NCBI RefSeq assembly: GCF_019797865.1
Contig: NZ_CP081869.1
Location: forward strand, 3,672,501-3,736,500
From: Chenggangzhangella methanolivorans
Lineage (GTDB): Bacteria; Pseudomonadota; Alphaproteobacteria; Rhizobiales; Methylopilaceae
Direction: 5' to 3'
DNA: 64,000 nt
Within the stretch, counting starts at the first letter, position 1; every line of letters begins with the position of its first letter. The notes beneath the pieces were generated by a model, which was not told the origin of the DNA, made no database searches, and worked only from the letters and a program-made list of their open reading frames with translations. Positions 19,064 through 27,081 of this stretch are shown piece by piece. The position numbers were made by a program, and so were the translations under genes.

Positions 19064-19666
19064 TCAGCGCGCCGGGAGGTTGAGAGTTCGGCGAGTCGCG
19101 GCCATGGCGGCGTCGAAGGGAGCCGGGCTCCGCTCGATCTTCGCCATCAGACTTGCGCCGAGCCAGGTCTGATAGAGGTTCTCAGCGGTGGACGCCGGGG
19201 CGTCTTCGACCGAGAGCGACCCTTCGGCGACGCCGGCCGCGATGGCGCCGGTCAGCCGATCGACGATACCGGCGGCGCCGGCTTTGAGCGCGAGCCGCAT
19301 CGCCTCGGAGAGGTCGGAGACCTCGGCCGCGAGCTTCACTGCAAGGCATTTGCCCTGGTGGTCGAAACTGCCCTGGGTTTCGCGCCAGCCGGCGAAATAG
19401 GTCATCAGGCGTTCGGCCTGCGTCTTGTCTGCCGCAGTGAGCGTCGCGTCGAGATCGGCGAGATAGTCCTCGAAGTAGTCCTTCAGGATTGCTTCGCCGA
19501 ACGCGTCCTTGGAGCCGAAGTAATGATAGAACGAACCCTTCGGGACCTGCGCCGAGACGAGGATCTCGTTCAGGCCGACGGCCGAAAACCCCTTCGCCGC
19601 CATTATGGTCGTGGCGGTGTGGAGGATGTGCTGCCGGACGTCGATGGTTTCATGCCCTTGGCTCAT
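19064..19666 (-). CDS. TetR/AcrR-family transcriptional regulator, NemR-like
   Basis: A 200-residue protein. The N-terminal helix-turn-helix reads GFSAVGLNEILVSAQVPKGSFYHYFGSK in outline (residues about 25-52), typical of TetR regulators. The C-terminal ligand domain is close to the NemR/YcnC type (WRETQGSFDHQGKCLAVKLA). A Cys (GKCL) is a possible electrophile sensor. It is upstream of the PfpI gene in the same direction, with its own operator 22 bases before the start. Confidence 0.9.
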   Translation of the reverse strand: MSQGHETIDVRQHILHTATTIMAAKGFSAVGLNEILVSAQVPKGSFYHYFGSKDAFGEAILKDYFEDYLADLDATLTAADKTQAERLMTYFAGWRETQGSFDHQGKCLAVKLAAEVSDLSEAMRLALKAGAAGIVDRLTGAIAAGVAEGSLSVEDAPASTAENLYQTWLGASLMAKIERSPAPFDAAMAATRRTLNLPAR

Positions 19667-19687
19667 GGAGAGCCATATAGAACGAAT

Positions 19688-19702
19688 TAGACCGGTCGTC
19701 TA
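19688..19702. promoter_or_regulatory. operator for TetR regulator, copy 2 (autoregulation)
   Basis: The same 15-mer TAGACCGGTCGTCTA lies 22 bases upstream of the TetR start codon. Two identical 15-bp copies within 700 bases at both promoters would not be expected by chance. Confidence 0.8.
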
Positions 19703-19855
19703 GTGGTGGGCCAGCGCGTTGTGAGCGGGCGTCGGCCTGGGCGGGGTCCGGAGGCGCCGCATGCTCTTCCGGATCCCGCCGCGTTCCGCTCTCCGCCAGG
19801 CGCCGAAGCTTCCGGATGATTGAGGTCCGGAACTCTCCTGCGGCGCTATGGACCG

Positions 19856-20389
19856 TCAGTCCTCGGCGCTGCCGACGATGACCGCCTTGACGTTGGACAC
19901 CAGACGCCCGCCCTGCTTGTCGCCAGCGATGATCAGCCGGGCCATGCCCTCGGTTTCGCTGAGCGGTTGGCCGTTGCCGTCGGCATAGGCGATAAGAACC
20001 TGCTGGGCGCCAAAGTTGGGCAGAAGGTCGGCCACCGCGATGATCGCCTCGTAGCAGTCGGTGGCGCGGACGGCGACGTACTTTCTCAGGATGTCGTTCT
20101 TGCGGGTAGGATCGAGCTTGATGACCGCCGCGGCCAGCATGTCGTTGAGCGAGACGCCGGTGTAGGTCTGGGTGACGAGACCCGCGCTGCCCGAGAAGTA
20201 GGTCACGGTCACGCGCGAGGACGGAAGCTTCTTCAGGTCCTTGAGCTTGAAGGTCGTCGGGTTCTCGACCTCGCCGCGCAGTTTGAAGCTACTGGAGAAC
20301 CCGCCGTCGCAGGACGCCGCCTGAGCGGTCCCTCCGAAGGCGAGGGCGGCGAAAGCAACGGCGGCGGCGAGCGTGCGGAAGCGGGTCAT
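19856..20389 (-). CDS. exported molybdopterin-domain-like protein
   Basis: From the ATG at 20389 a 177-residue protein starts MTRFRTLAAAVAFAALAFGG with a signal peptide ending AQA. The mature part (LKDLKKLPSSRVTVTY, YTGVSLNDMLAAAVI, CYEAIIAVADLLPNFG, LIIAGDKQGGRLVSNV) resembles the sulfite-oxidase-type molybdopterin-binding domain in its small, stand-alone periplasmic form. The frame is open upstream to 20509, but that part lacks coding character. A redox role is inferred only from the fold. Confidence 0.75.
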   Translation of the reverse strand: MTRFRTLAAAVAFAALAFGGTAQAASCDGGFSSSFKLRGEVENPTTFKLKDLKKLPSSRVTVTYFSGSAGLVTQTYTGVSLNDMLAAAVIKLDPTRKNDILRKYVAVRATDCYEAIIAVADLLPNFGAQQVLIAYADGNGQPLSETEGMARLIIAGDKQGGRLVSNVKAVIVGSAED

Positions 20390-20589
20390 CGTCGAATCCT
20401 GGAGTGATCTGGGCGCGGTCCGGACGTCGGACGAAAGCGGGCGCCGAAGTGGAGATGATACGGCGACATTAAGATCGTTATGTTTCAAAGAATATGACGG
20501 TGCCGTCAATTGCGACCTTCGAGGCGTCGTCGGGACTGATCAGAGGATCAAGGTCGGCGACTGGTTGCCGGCTCCGTCGTCGATCGGCT

Positions 20590-20800
20590 CCGGGGAGCGC
20601 TGCACTCGAGGAGGATCTCGACGTTCAACTCGTGCAGCGCAGCCGCCGCTTCGTCGGGCTGACGCCGGAGGGCGAGAAGGTGCTGGCCTGGGCCGCCAGA
20701 TCCTGACGGACGACAACAGCCTGAAGGACGGCCTCACGGGCTCGCGCGAGCGGCTTTCCGGCGTGCTCAAGCTCGGAGTGATCCCGGCCGCGCAACGCCA
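20590..20800 (+). pseudogene. LysR-family regulator fragment
   Basis: A short stretch reads ALEEDLDVQLVQRSRRFVGL then TPEGEKVLAWA, the recognition-helix end and wing of a LysR DNA-binding domain. After a frame change it continues SLKDGLTGSRERLSGVLKLG and VIPAA, the linker into the effector domain. Both ends are missing and two frames are needed, so it is a remnant. The DNA around it (20390-20590) holds no other gene I can recognise. Confidence 0.55.
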
Positions 20801-20887
20801 GCGACGTCGCTTCGATCTTCACCCGCCGGAAGCCCCAACCGGCAGGCGGTCGGGGCTCGACTTCTCGGACGCCCGCCGCGCGCTTGG

Positions 20888-21664
20888 TCAGACCGACGAC
20901 CGCGCGTCGGCGTGAGGAGATCCGCCCGAACGCGTCCCAAAAAGCACGAGCGCTAGGATCAGGGCCGCCAAGACCCCCGACGACGAGAACCGGCTGAGAT
21001 CCAGTCCGCCATGATCGAGCGGCTTGGTCAGCAGGTCGCCGAGGGCCGCGCCCAGCGGCCGGGTCAGCACGAACGCGGCCCAGAACAGCAATGTCACGGA
21101 CATGTCGGTCGCGAGCATGAGAGCCACGATGATGGCGAGCGCCGAGATGAAGATCAGTGCGGCGCCGTCATAGCCGAGGCCCGAGCCGTCGGCGAAATAG
21201 TCGCTGAGCGCCGTGCCGAGCATGTTGGAGGCGAGGATCGCCAGCCAGTAGAAGCCCTCGGCTTTGCGATCCACGATGCGCGCGACCGAGATCGTTCCGA
21301 GCGTCCGTCGCCAGACGAAGAGCACGACGGCGAGGAAACTCGCCAGAACCGCAACGCCGCCGAGATAGCCCCAGCCGAGCGAGCGGTCTGCGAAATCGGC
21401 GATCGTCGTGCCGACGGTCGTGGTGGCGATGACGACGGCCCAGTAGAGGAATGGCCGGTAGCGCTCCGCCCTGATCTGCGCGACGCAGAGCGCAAGGAAG
21501 ATCCCGAAAAGCACGAACGAACTCGCGGCGTAGCCGCAGTTCAGGCTCATGGAGAGCGCGTCGCCGGCGGTTTTTCCGAGCGTTGTGGCGGCGATCTTGA
21601 TGATCCAGAAGAGCAACGTGACATGAGGCGTTTTGCTCAGGCCGTCTTCAATCGAACGATGCAT
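20888..21664 (-). CDS. COG4705-type polytopic membrane protein, copy A
   Basis: A 258-residue protein with about eight hydrophobic segments. Internal duplication is visible in repeated G.T..D motifs: TTLGKTAGDALSMSLNCGY, TTVGTTIADFADRSLGWGY, LGTALSDYFADGSGLGYDG and LGAALGDLLTKPLDHGGL. That is the pattern of COG4705, an uncharacterised membrane family. A paralogue lies 4.1 kb away (25787-26581). A direct-repeat regulatory box lies 73 bases upstream of the ATG, shared with the other units of this cluster. Confidence 0.85.
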   Translation of the reverse strand: MHRSIEDGLSKTPHVTLLFWIIKIAATTLGKTAGDALSMSLNCGYAASSFVLFGIFLALCVAQIRAERYRPFLYWAVVIATTTVGTTIADFADRSLGWGYLGGVAVLASFLAVVLFVWRRTLGTISVARIVDRKAEGFYWLAILASNMLGTALSDYFADGSGLGYDGAALIFISALAIIVALMLATDMSVTLLFWAAFVLTRPLGAALGDLLTKPLDHGGLDLSRFSSSGVLAALILALVLFGTRSGGSPHADARSSV

Positions 21665-21736
21665 GGGACGTCTCCGCAAACTGGGGCGCCGGCAGTGATG
21701 GCCGGCGCTCTTCGGTCGCCGAGGATCGTTGTCGAT

Positions 21737-21753
21737 ACTTAGATCCGACTTAG
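21737..21753. promoter_or_regulatory. cluster box 1 (ACTTAG-N5-ACTTAG)
   Basis: ACTTAGATCCGACTTAG is a direct repeat with an 11-bp period, the spacing used by OmpR/PmrA-class response regulators. In the direction of the leftward gene it reads CTAAGT-N5-CTAAGT. It lies 73 bases before the COG4705-A start. Sister boxes are at 25615 and 26948. Confidence 0.7.
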
Positions 21754-21784
21754 GCGGTCGCGCCACGAGCAAGACGAATAAGAA

Positions 21785-21822
21785 TTCGACCGCTTCCGGG
21801 ATCTGTCCCGGAAGCGGTCGAA
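21785..21822 (-). terminator. perfect 17-bp stem hairpin after the fusion gene
   Basis: TTCGACCGCTTCCGGGA and its exact reverse complement enclose a 4-base loop. The hairpin starts 37 bases after the stop of the leftward ATP-grasp/methyltransferase gene and is followed by moderately T-rich DNA. It is the likely end of that operon. Confidence 0.75.
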
Positions 21823-21858
21823 CATGCAAAACCTGCGCGGCGGCTCGTCGTACGTCGA

Positions 21859-24549
21859 TCAGTCTGGGCGCGCCGACCACTTTGCGAGTTGGTCCGGCGC
21901 GCGCGCGATGATCAGCATGGCCTGCGCATGATCGTCGCCGTCGCCCGCCGGCTGCGGTTCGTGCCAGACGATGAGCTTCGGATCGACCCGATCGAGCGAA
22001 GACAGCAGCTTGGGGAAGGAATGCGCCCAGGCGCTTGAGCCGATGCGCACCGTGCTGTCCGCAGACTTGAAGTTCACCACCGCGACGGCGCGCGGCCCCA
22101 TCATGCCGACGATCGCGCCGAAATAGGCGTCGAGCTCGGCCGGCGGCACATGCTGGAGCACGGCGGTGCTGTAAATCAGGTCGGGATTGCGGCGCGCCGC
22201 GAATTCGAGAGAGGCTGCGTCGATCGCCGACAGATAGGGACGCTTCTCGGCGACGAGCTCCGGTCCGAGCAAGGTCAGCCCGTCCCTGAAAAAGCGATCG
22301 ACGACGTCGAGCCCGATGTACCTGCCTGGCTCGAGATGGCGGATGAAATGCTGTCCGACGCGAAGGCTGCCGCAGCCATAGTCCACGCAGACCATGTCGG
22401 ACCGAAGCGCCCGATCCTCGAACCACCTGAAATAGCGGCGGCCGCGGTTCGAGAACTGGGCGGTTTCGTGCGTCACCGACGCAAAGAGAGGATCCGCCCG
22501 GTAGTGACGCAGGCCAAGCGTCTTGTGCGCGCCGCCGCGTTCGAGCCGCAGCGTCGCGCGATGGGCGTAGAAGTCGGCGTAGGTCGCGCCCGGGTTCGCC
22601 CGACGCCAGCGCGCGAAGCGCATGTCGGCCAAGGTTCCGGCGGCCCTTCCGCCGATTCCGCGTTCGAAGAAGCGATCCACCGCAAGCTTCGCCGCGACAA
22701 ACGACCGGGGCCCCGGCTTGGCGTCACGTCGATCGGCGTCCGGCCGCCTTTGTTCGCGCGCCGTCTGGTCGAGCAGCTTCGCGGTCAGCGCGCCGAGATG
22801 GACATTGAGCAGGGGCCCAAGCGGGGAACGTCCGACGGGCGTCCGGGAGACGCGCTGGAAATAGGAGACGTCCGGATTGGAGTTGCCTTCCAGGATGACA
22901 GGCCCCTCAGGCGTCCAGGCGATGTCCCAACCGACGAGCACGCGAGCGGAGAACACGCGATGCGCGGCGAGCGCGGCTTCCGAAATCTCGCGCCAGCCCT
23001 CCAGAATTCGCCCGGAGAGCCGCTCGCCGGTCGCCGGATGGTCGGTGAACCAGCGCGTCGCGGTCTCCGGCGCGTCGCCGGTCATCAGGCCGAACGCGCC
23101 GGTCTCGACGTCGATCTCACAGCCCCAGTCGGCGTCCGGCGTCTTCGGCCAGCCGGGCTCGAAGCGGCGCAGCAGCCTGAGCACGCCGTGCGTCGCCTGC
23201 GGCTCTCCGCGAGAGTCGAGGCAGGTCATGACGCGGAACACCACCAGGGATTTCTCGGCCAGCGACCCGATGAGGGGATGGTTGCGGAGCTTCGGCTGTA
23301 TGATCAGCCTGCGGTCGGCGGAGGAGAGCCGAAGCGTTTGAAGGACTTCGGCGAGGTTGACGATGGCGCCGTCGTCCGCGCGGTAGAGGAACCGGCCGGC
23401 CCTCTCGAAATTGAACGTGAAGCGCCCGCCGCGGCCTCTGCGATCCTTGACGAAGAGGTCACGATCGAAGTCGTCGCGGGACGCCATCCAGACGAGCGCG
23501 CCGTCCTCGACGGTCGCCATGATCGGCGCGGTCGCCACGCCGTGCTCCTCGCACACGCGGAAGAATTCGAGCTTGTCGTTCATGTCGCTCGGCCCGCCCT
23601 GGGCGGCGCGCAGCAACTGGATTCGGCGGTTCAGCCCGTTCTTGGTCTCGACGCGGGTGATGGTGGCCTCGAACAGGCCGGGCTCGGGCCGGTAAAGCTC
23701 GTGGACGTAATAGCTCTTGGCGTCGACGCCGTGCACGAAGCCCATGCGCAGGAGATCGCCCAGTTGCGCGAGGACGCCGCGGCCATAGACGTCGCGCACC
23801 GCGCCCGCGGAGCCCGGCATGAAGCGCGCGATGATCGCGAGGATGAAAAGATGCCGGATGACCGGCAGCGCCAGGATCGGCTGCGGCGCGGGATAGCGCC
23901 GGCGGGTCTCGAGGCCGAAATCGTAGAACAGCCTCCGCGCCCTGAGACCGATCTGGTCCGGGGCGAAATGGTAGGATTTCATCGGCGCGATCTGGGTGAG
24001 CAGCAGGCCGAGCACGAAGGTGGTCGTGGCTGCGAGCTCCGCCAGATCCTCCGCCTTCGCCATCCCATGGGCAGTTTCGTCGAACCCGAAGGCGTGCAGC
24101 GCGAAGTTGAGGCCGACCGCCGCGAGGGTGATCGCAAGGCCCAGGCGCATCACGATCATGACGTAGCGGCGCATGGCGTAGCGGCGGCCGGCGAGAACGA
24201 TCAGAGAAGCCGCCAGGATCCAGGCGACGTTCGAGAGGCCGACCTCAAGGAGCTTCGGGACGACAGGCGCGACCAGCGGTTCGAGGTGATCTTCGACCGC
24301 GATCAGCAGGGTTCCAAGCGCGGCCCAGCCCCAAGCGGCACGCAAGCTGGCGGATCGCCGGTGCGCGACGAGTTGGATCCCTGCGAAGCTCAGTCCGAGC
24401 AGCGCCACGAAGTCGTTGCCGATCTCGAAGCCCGACTCGGGCCCGAGCGGCGCGACCCGGCCCGAGAGCGCCAAGAGCGGCAGCGCGAGTCCGAAGGCGA
24501 GCAGGAACGGCCCGAACTGGCCGGCGACAGACGTGCGGGGAGCGATCAT
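21859..24549 (-). CDS. 896-aa fusion: membrane segments + ATP-grasp + SAM methyltransferase
   Basis: From the ATG at 24549 the protein starts MIAPRTSVAGQFGPFLLAFG. Residues about 10-245 hold six to seven hydrophobic segments. Residues about 320-595 look like an ATP-grasp ligase of the sugar-transfer-associated type (DLFVKDRRGRGGRF nucleotide loop, WGCEIDVETGAFG, metal-binding VILEGNSNPDVSYF near 551-564). Residues about 700-890 are a class I methyltransferase: motif I VDYGCGSLRVG (722-732), YIGLDV (744-749), STAVLQHVPP. ATP-grasp enzymes join a carboxylate to an amine or similar group through an acyl phosphate. I know of no described protein with this order. It is the last gene of an operon with a 2OG oxygenase and overlaps it by 4 bases. 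Confidence 0.88.
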   Translation of the reverse strand: MIAPRTSVAGQFGPFLLAFGLALPLLALSGRVAPLGPESGFEIGNDFVALLGLSFAGIQLVAHRRSASLRAAWGWAALGTLLIAVEDHLEPLVAPVVPKLLEVGLSNVAWILAASLIVLAGRRYAMRRYVMIVMRLGLAITLAAVGLNFALHAFGFDETAHGMAKAEDLAELAATTTFVLGLLLTQIAPMKSYHFAPDQIGLRARRLFYDFGLETRRRYPAPQPILALPVIRHLFILAIIARFMPGSAGAVRDVYGRGVLAQLGDLLRMGFVHGVDAKSYYVHELYRPEPGLFEATITRVETKNGLNRRIQLLRAAQGGPSDMNDKLEFFRVCEEHGVATAPIMATVEDGALVWMASRDDFDRDLFVKDRRGRGGRFTFNFERAGRFLYRADDGAIVNLAEVLQTLRLSSADRRLIIQPKLRNHPLIGSLAEKSLVVFRVMTCLDSRGEPQATHGVLRLLRRFEPGWPKTPDADWGCEIDVETGAFGLMTGDAPETATRWFTDHPATGERLSGRILEGWREISEAALAAHRVFSARVLVGWDIAWTPEGPVILEGNSNPDVSYFQRVSRTPVGRSPLGPLLNVHLGALTAKLLDQTAREQRRPDADRRDAKPGPRSFVAAKLAVDRFFERGIGGRAAGTLADMRFARWRRANPGATYADFYAHRATLRLERGGAHKTLGLRHYRADPLFASVTHETAQFSNRGRRYFRWFEDRALRSDMVCVDYGCGSLRVGQHFIRHLEPGRYIGLDVVDRFFRDGLTLLGPELVAEKRPYLSAIDAASLEFAARRNPDLIYSTAVLQHVPPAELDAYFGAIVGMMGPRAVAVVNFKSADSTVRIGSSAWAHSFPKLLSSLDRVDPKLIVWHEPQPAGDGDDHAQAMLIIARAPDQLAKWSARPD

Positions 24550-25387
24550 TGCGCGAGCGCTCCGATGGAGCCGAGCCCGAACATCTGCGAGCTTTCGATC
24601 GTGGCTTGGCGGATGTCCGGGTAGGTTCCGTCCCGCGCCGCGATCCATGCGCGCGGCGGATTGGCGACGCTGGCGTTGACGAAGAACATCAGCGACGCCC
24701 GCTTGCGAAGGCCCGGCACGTTGCGCACCTGATGGACGAGAGGCTGCATCAGGCCTCCGGTCATGAGCGTCAGGATGCCTCCCGGCATGATCAGCAGCTC
24801 GTCGGGCGCGAGATTGGCCGGCTCGAACCGGCCGTCGACCTCGAACTCGAGCCCCGGCTGGCGCGACGTGACGATCGTCAGCAGATGGCCGTCCTCGTGC
24901 GCGTCCTGCAGCAGGTCGCGGGTCTCCCGGCCCGGCCGATAGTAGTTGAGCTGGAGGTAGGAGAATTCGGCCGCGTCGATGCGGTCGCCCTCCGGGTCGA
25001 CGGCGTCGCGCAGGTCGTCGAGCACGCCGTTGGCGAGCGTGGCGTAGAACGGCGCGGCGCGGCAGAGGTCGCCGTGCAGAGGATTTGCGGCGCGCCATCC
25101 GGCGATGTCGGGGCGGGTCTGGTTGCGCAGGACGAGCGAATAGGTCTCGTTCAGATCGGGCCGGGAGGCGTCGCCCGAAAATTCGGCCCCGAAGGCGCGG
25201 TGGCCTCCAGGATGTCGGGCCTCGAGAACCTGGCCTTCTCGGCCGCGGTTCGCGCGAAGAAGCCGTCCGCGTCGTCGAACGTCTCGTCGAGACAGGCCTT
25301 CATCAGCCCGCCCGTGCGGACGATGGCGTAGCCGGATCGCAGCAGGGTGCTCGACGCGCTGCGGACCGCGTTGGCGAAATCTTTCAC
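24546..25387 (-). CDS. 2-oxoglutarate/Fe(II) oxygenase (isopenicillin-N-synthase-like), one frameshift
   Basis: The product begins MKDFANAVRSASSTLLRSGY. The frame breaks near 25195 and continues GDASRPDLNETYSLVLRNQT. The double-stranded beta-helix iron ligands are visible as HED (LLQDAHEDGHLLTIV) and a distal His (PLVHQVRNVPG), followed by the cosubstrate-binding R-x-S (KRASLMFF). Joined length is about 280 residues, normal for the family. Such enzymes hydroxylate or desaturate an unactivated carbon. Four-base overlaps with the genes on both sides imply a stoichiometric, coupled system. Confidence 0.82.
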
Positions 25388-25563
25388 TGGGACGACCTCG
25401 AAGACTCGAAGGGATTCTGGAGGGAGGGTTTGATCCGGGAGCCGCCGATCGACAGCGCCGAGGCGACGACCGCGCCGAAGGCGGCCGCCGCGGCGAGCGC
25501 GCTCAAGGCGACGATCAGCGCCCGTAGGACCGACTGGTTTGGATTGGTTCGAGACCCCATCAT
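25384..25563 (-). CDS. 59-aa single-pass membrane protein, first gene of the ATP-grasp operon
   Basis: From 25563 the peptide reads MGSRTNPNQSVLRALIVALS followed by an Ala-rich hydrophobic segment (LAAAAAFGAVVASALS) and a short polar tail ending ESSRSSQ. One membrane helix with a small C-terminal tail is predicted. Its stop overlaps the oxygenase start (ATGA). An adjacent upstream ATG (25566) is possible. It could be a membrane anchor or, more speculatively, the substrate of the following enzymes. A regulatory box lies 52 bases upstream. Confidence 0.65.
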   Translation of the reverse strand: MMGSRTNPNQSVLRALIVALSALAAAAAFGAVVASALSIGGSRIKPSLQNPFESSRSSQ

Positions 25564-25614
25564 CGACGCGCCTTCACCGTTCGTTTCACGCTGCGGCGGA
25601 GACTGAGACCGGCG

Positions 25615-25631
25615 ACTTAGGCACGAATTAG
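25615..25631. promoter_or_regulatory. cluster box 2 (ACTTAG-N5-AATTAG)
   Basis: ACTTAGGCACGAATTAG has the same layout and 11-bp period as boxes 1 and 3, with one mismatch in the second half. It lies 52 bases upstream of the 59-aa gene, in the position of an activator site for the ATP-grasp operon. Confidence 0.65.
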
Positions 25632-25786
25632 CTGGCGGGCGGAGGCGCCGGCTTTTGCGCGCGACGCCCGAAAAGCTCTGAAAAACGAACAGTTCGGAGG
25701 CCAAACTGAACAAAAGGAAGCGGCCGCCTGTGAGGGCGGCCGCTGGGTCTGAGGATGCCGGCGTCCACGCGAGGCGGTGGAGGGCG

Positions 25787-26581
25787 CTATCCCGCCGAGC
25801 TCCGCGCCGGCGTTCCCGACCTGACCCGGCCTTTGAAGGTAAGAAAAGCCACCAAGCCGGCGATGCAGAGCAGGAAGCCCACGCTGGTCACGATGGTCCC
25901 CCAGCCGAGGCCGCCATATTCGGTAGGCTGCGACAGCAGGTCTCCGAACGAGGCCCCGAGCGGGCGCGTCAGGATATAGGCCAGCCAGAAAGCCGCGACG
26001 CCGTTCAGCCGGAATGCGTAATAGGCGCAGGCGATCACCGACACGCTGGCCGCGAACAGCAGACCCGTCGTCAGGTAGCCGAGTTCATAATGTTCAGCGA
26101 TCAGGTCGCCGACCGCCGTCCCGAGCGCGAATGTGAACAGGATCGCGCTCCAGTAGAACGCCTCGCGACGCGTCGTGAAGATTTCGTGGATCGACAGCGT
26201 CCCTTCCGACAGCCGCCAGATCGCGAATGTCGCGGCGAGCGCGAGCGTGAACACGACCGTGGTCGTGGTCAGCGCGACGCCGAACGTGTCGACGAGAGTG
26301 TCGGTCGCGAGCGTGCCCACGATGCTGATCATGACCACCGCGAGCCAATAGACCCACGGCACGTAGCGCCGGTGGGCGAACTGCAGCGCGATGGCCGCGA
26401 CCAGGAACGCGCTCATCACGAGCGACGTCGCGGTCAGGCCCCACCCGAGATTGACGGCGAGGTAGTCCGCGGCGGTTTCGCCCATGGTGACCGCCATGAG
26501 CTTGATCAGCCAGAATTCGAGCGTGACCTCCGGGGCCCGGTTGAGCGCCTTGGTCTGGGTCTTGCGGGCGAGCGCCGTCAT
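25787..26581 (-). CDS. COG4705-type polytopic membrane protein, copy B
   Basis: A 264-residue paralogue of copy A, with the same repeated motifs: VTMGETAADYLAVNLGWGL, SIVGTLATDTLVDTFG, LGTAVGDLIAEHYELGYL and LGASFGDLLSQPTEYGGLGW. About eight membrane segments are predicted. It follows the small periplasmic protein gene by 35 bases on the same strand, so both should be on one transcript driven from box 3. The family has no established function. Confidence 0.87.
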   Translation of the reverse strand: MTALARKTQTKALNRAPEVTLEFWLIKLMAVTMGETAADYLAVNLGWGLTATSLVMSAFLVAAIALQFAHRRYVPWVYWLAVVMISIVGTLATDTLVDTFGVALTTTTVVFTLALAATFAIWRLSEGTLSIHEIFTTRREAFYWSAILFTFALGTAVGDLIAEHYELGYLTTGLLFAASVSVIACAYYAFRLNGVAAFWLAYILTRPLGASFGDLLSQPTEYGGLGWGTIVTSVGFLLCIAGLVAFLTFKGRVRSGTPARSSAG

Positions 26582-26616
26582 GACGTCTCCTGTCTGTCGA
26601 ATGTCGCTTTGGACGG

Positions 26617-26877
26617 TCAGTTCTTGAGGAGCTTCAGCGCGTCGTCGAAGAAAGCGTCGGCGCGCTTGTCGTCGTCGGCGTTGCAGCGCTCGACGCCCTT
26701 CGCCTCGAGCGTCTTGACCGGCTTCATGTCGGCGTCGCCGAGCGTCGTCTTTGCGATCGCCGCGCGCAGTTCGACGAGCTTGTCCTCGCACGGGACTGCG
26801 GCCGCATAGGCGAAGGATGCGAAACAGCCGGCCGAGGCGAGGGTCGCGACGGCTGTGGCGAGCTTGATGGTCTTCAT
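26617..26877 (-). CDS. 86-aa small periplasmic protein
   Basis: A signal peptide (MKTIKLATAVATLASAGCFA, cut after AYA) precedes about 60 mature residues with two cysteines (PCEDKL, ERCNADDDKRADAFF) that could form a disulfide. The mature part is helical and acidic. No domain is recognised. It sits between the two-component system and COG4705-B, downstream of regulatory box 3, and is a candidate periplasmic sensor accessory or metal-binding protein. Confidence 0.75.
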   Translation of the reverse strand: MKTIKLATAVATLASAGCFASFAYAAAVPCEDKLVELRAAIAKTTLGDADMKPVKTLEAKGVERCNADDDKRADAFFDDALKLLKN

Positions 26878-26947
26878 TGGGCGTCCGATCGATGGAGGCG
26901 CCGTCGACCTGCTCGATGGCGCGATGACGATCGGGATAAGCGGAGCG

Positions 26948-26964
26948 ACTTAGGCGCGACTTAG
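26948..26964. promoter_or_regulatory. cluster box 3 (ACTTAG-N5-ACTTAG) in the divergent region
   Basis: ACTTAGGCGCGACTTAG is the best match of the three boxes; with flanks each half is GCGACTTAGG. It lies 71 bases upstream of the small periplasmic gene and 118 bases before the response regulator, so it could serve both directions and autoregulate the system. Confidence 0.72.
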
Positions 26965-27081
26965 GGGGCGCGCGAAGCCGCCCGAGCAGATGCTTCGGCT
27001 CCTAATCGAGTTATAATTCTGGTCCTGCGATGCTCTGCTGTCCCTGCCGGCGCGTCCGGTTCTCACACAGACCCCAAAGCG

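Noticed and set aside
24550..25098. N-terminal extension of the 896-aa fusion protein upstream of 24549
   Set aside because: The frame is open but Arg/Ala-rich and lies over the 2OG oxygenase gene, which has clear motifs in another frame. ATG at 24549 overlaps the oxygenase stop in ATGA fashion.
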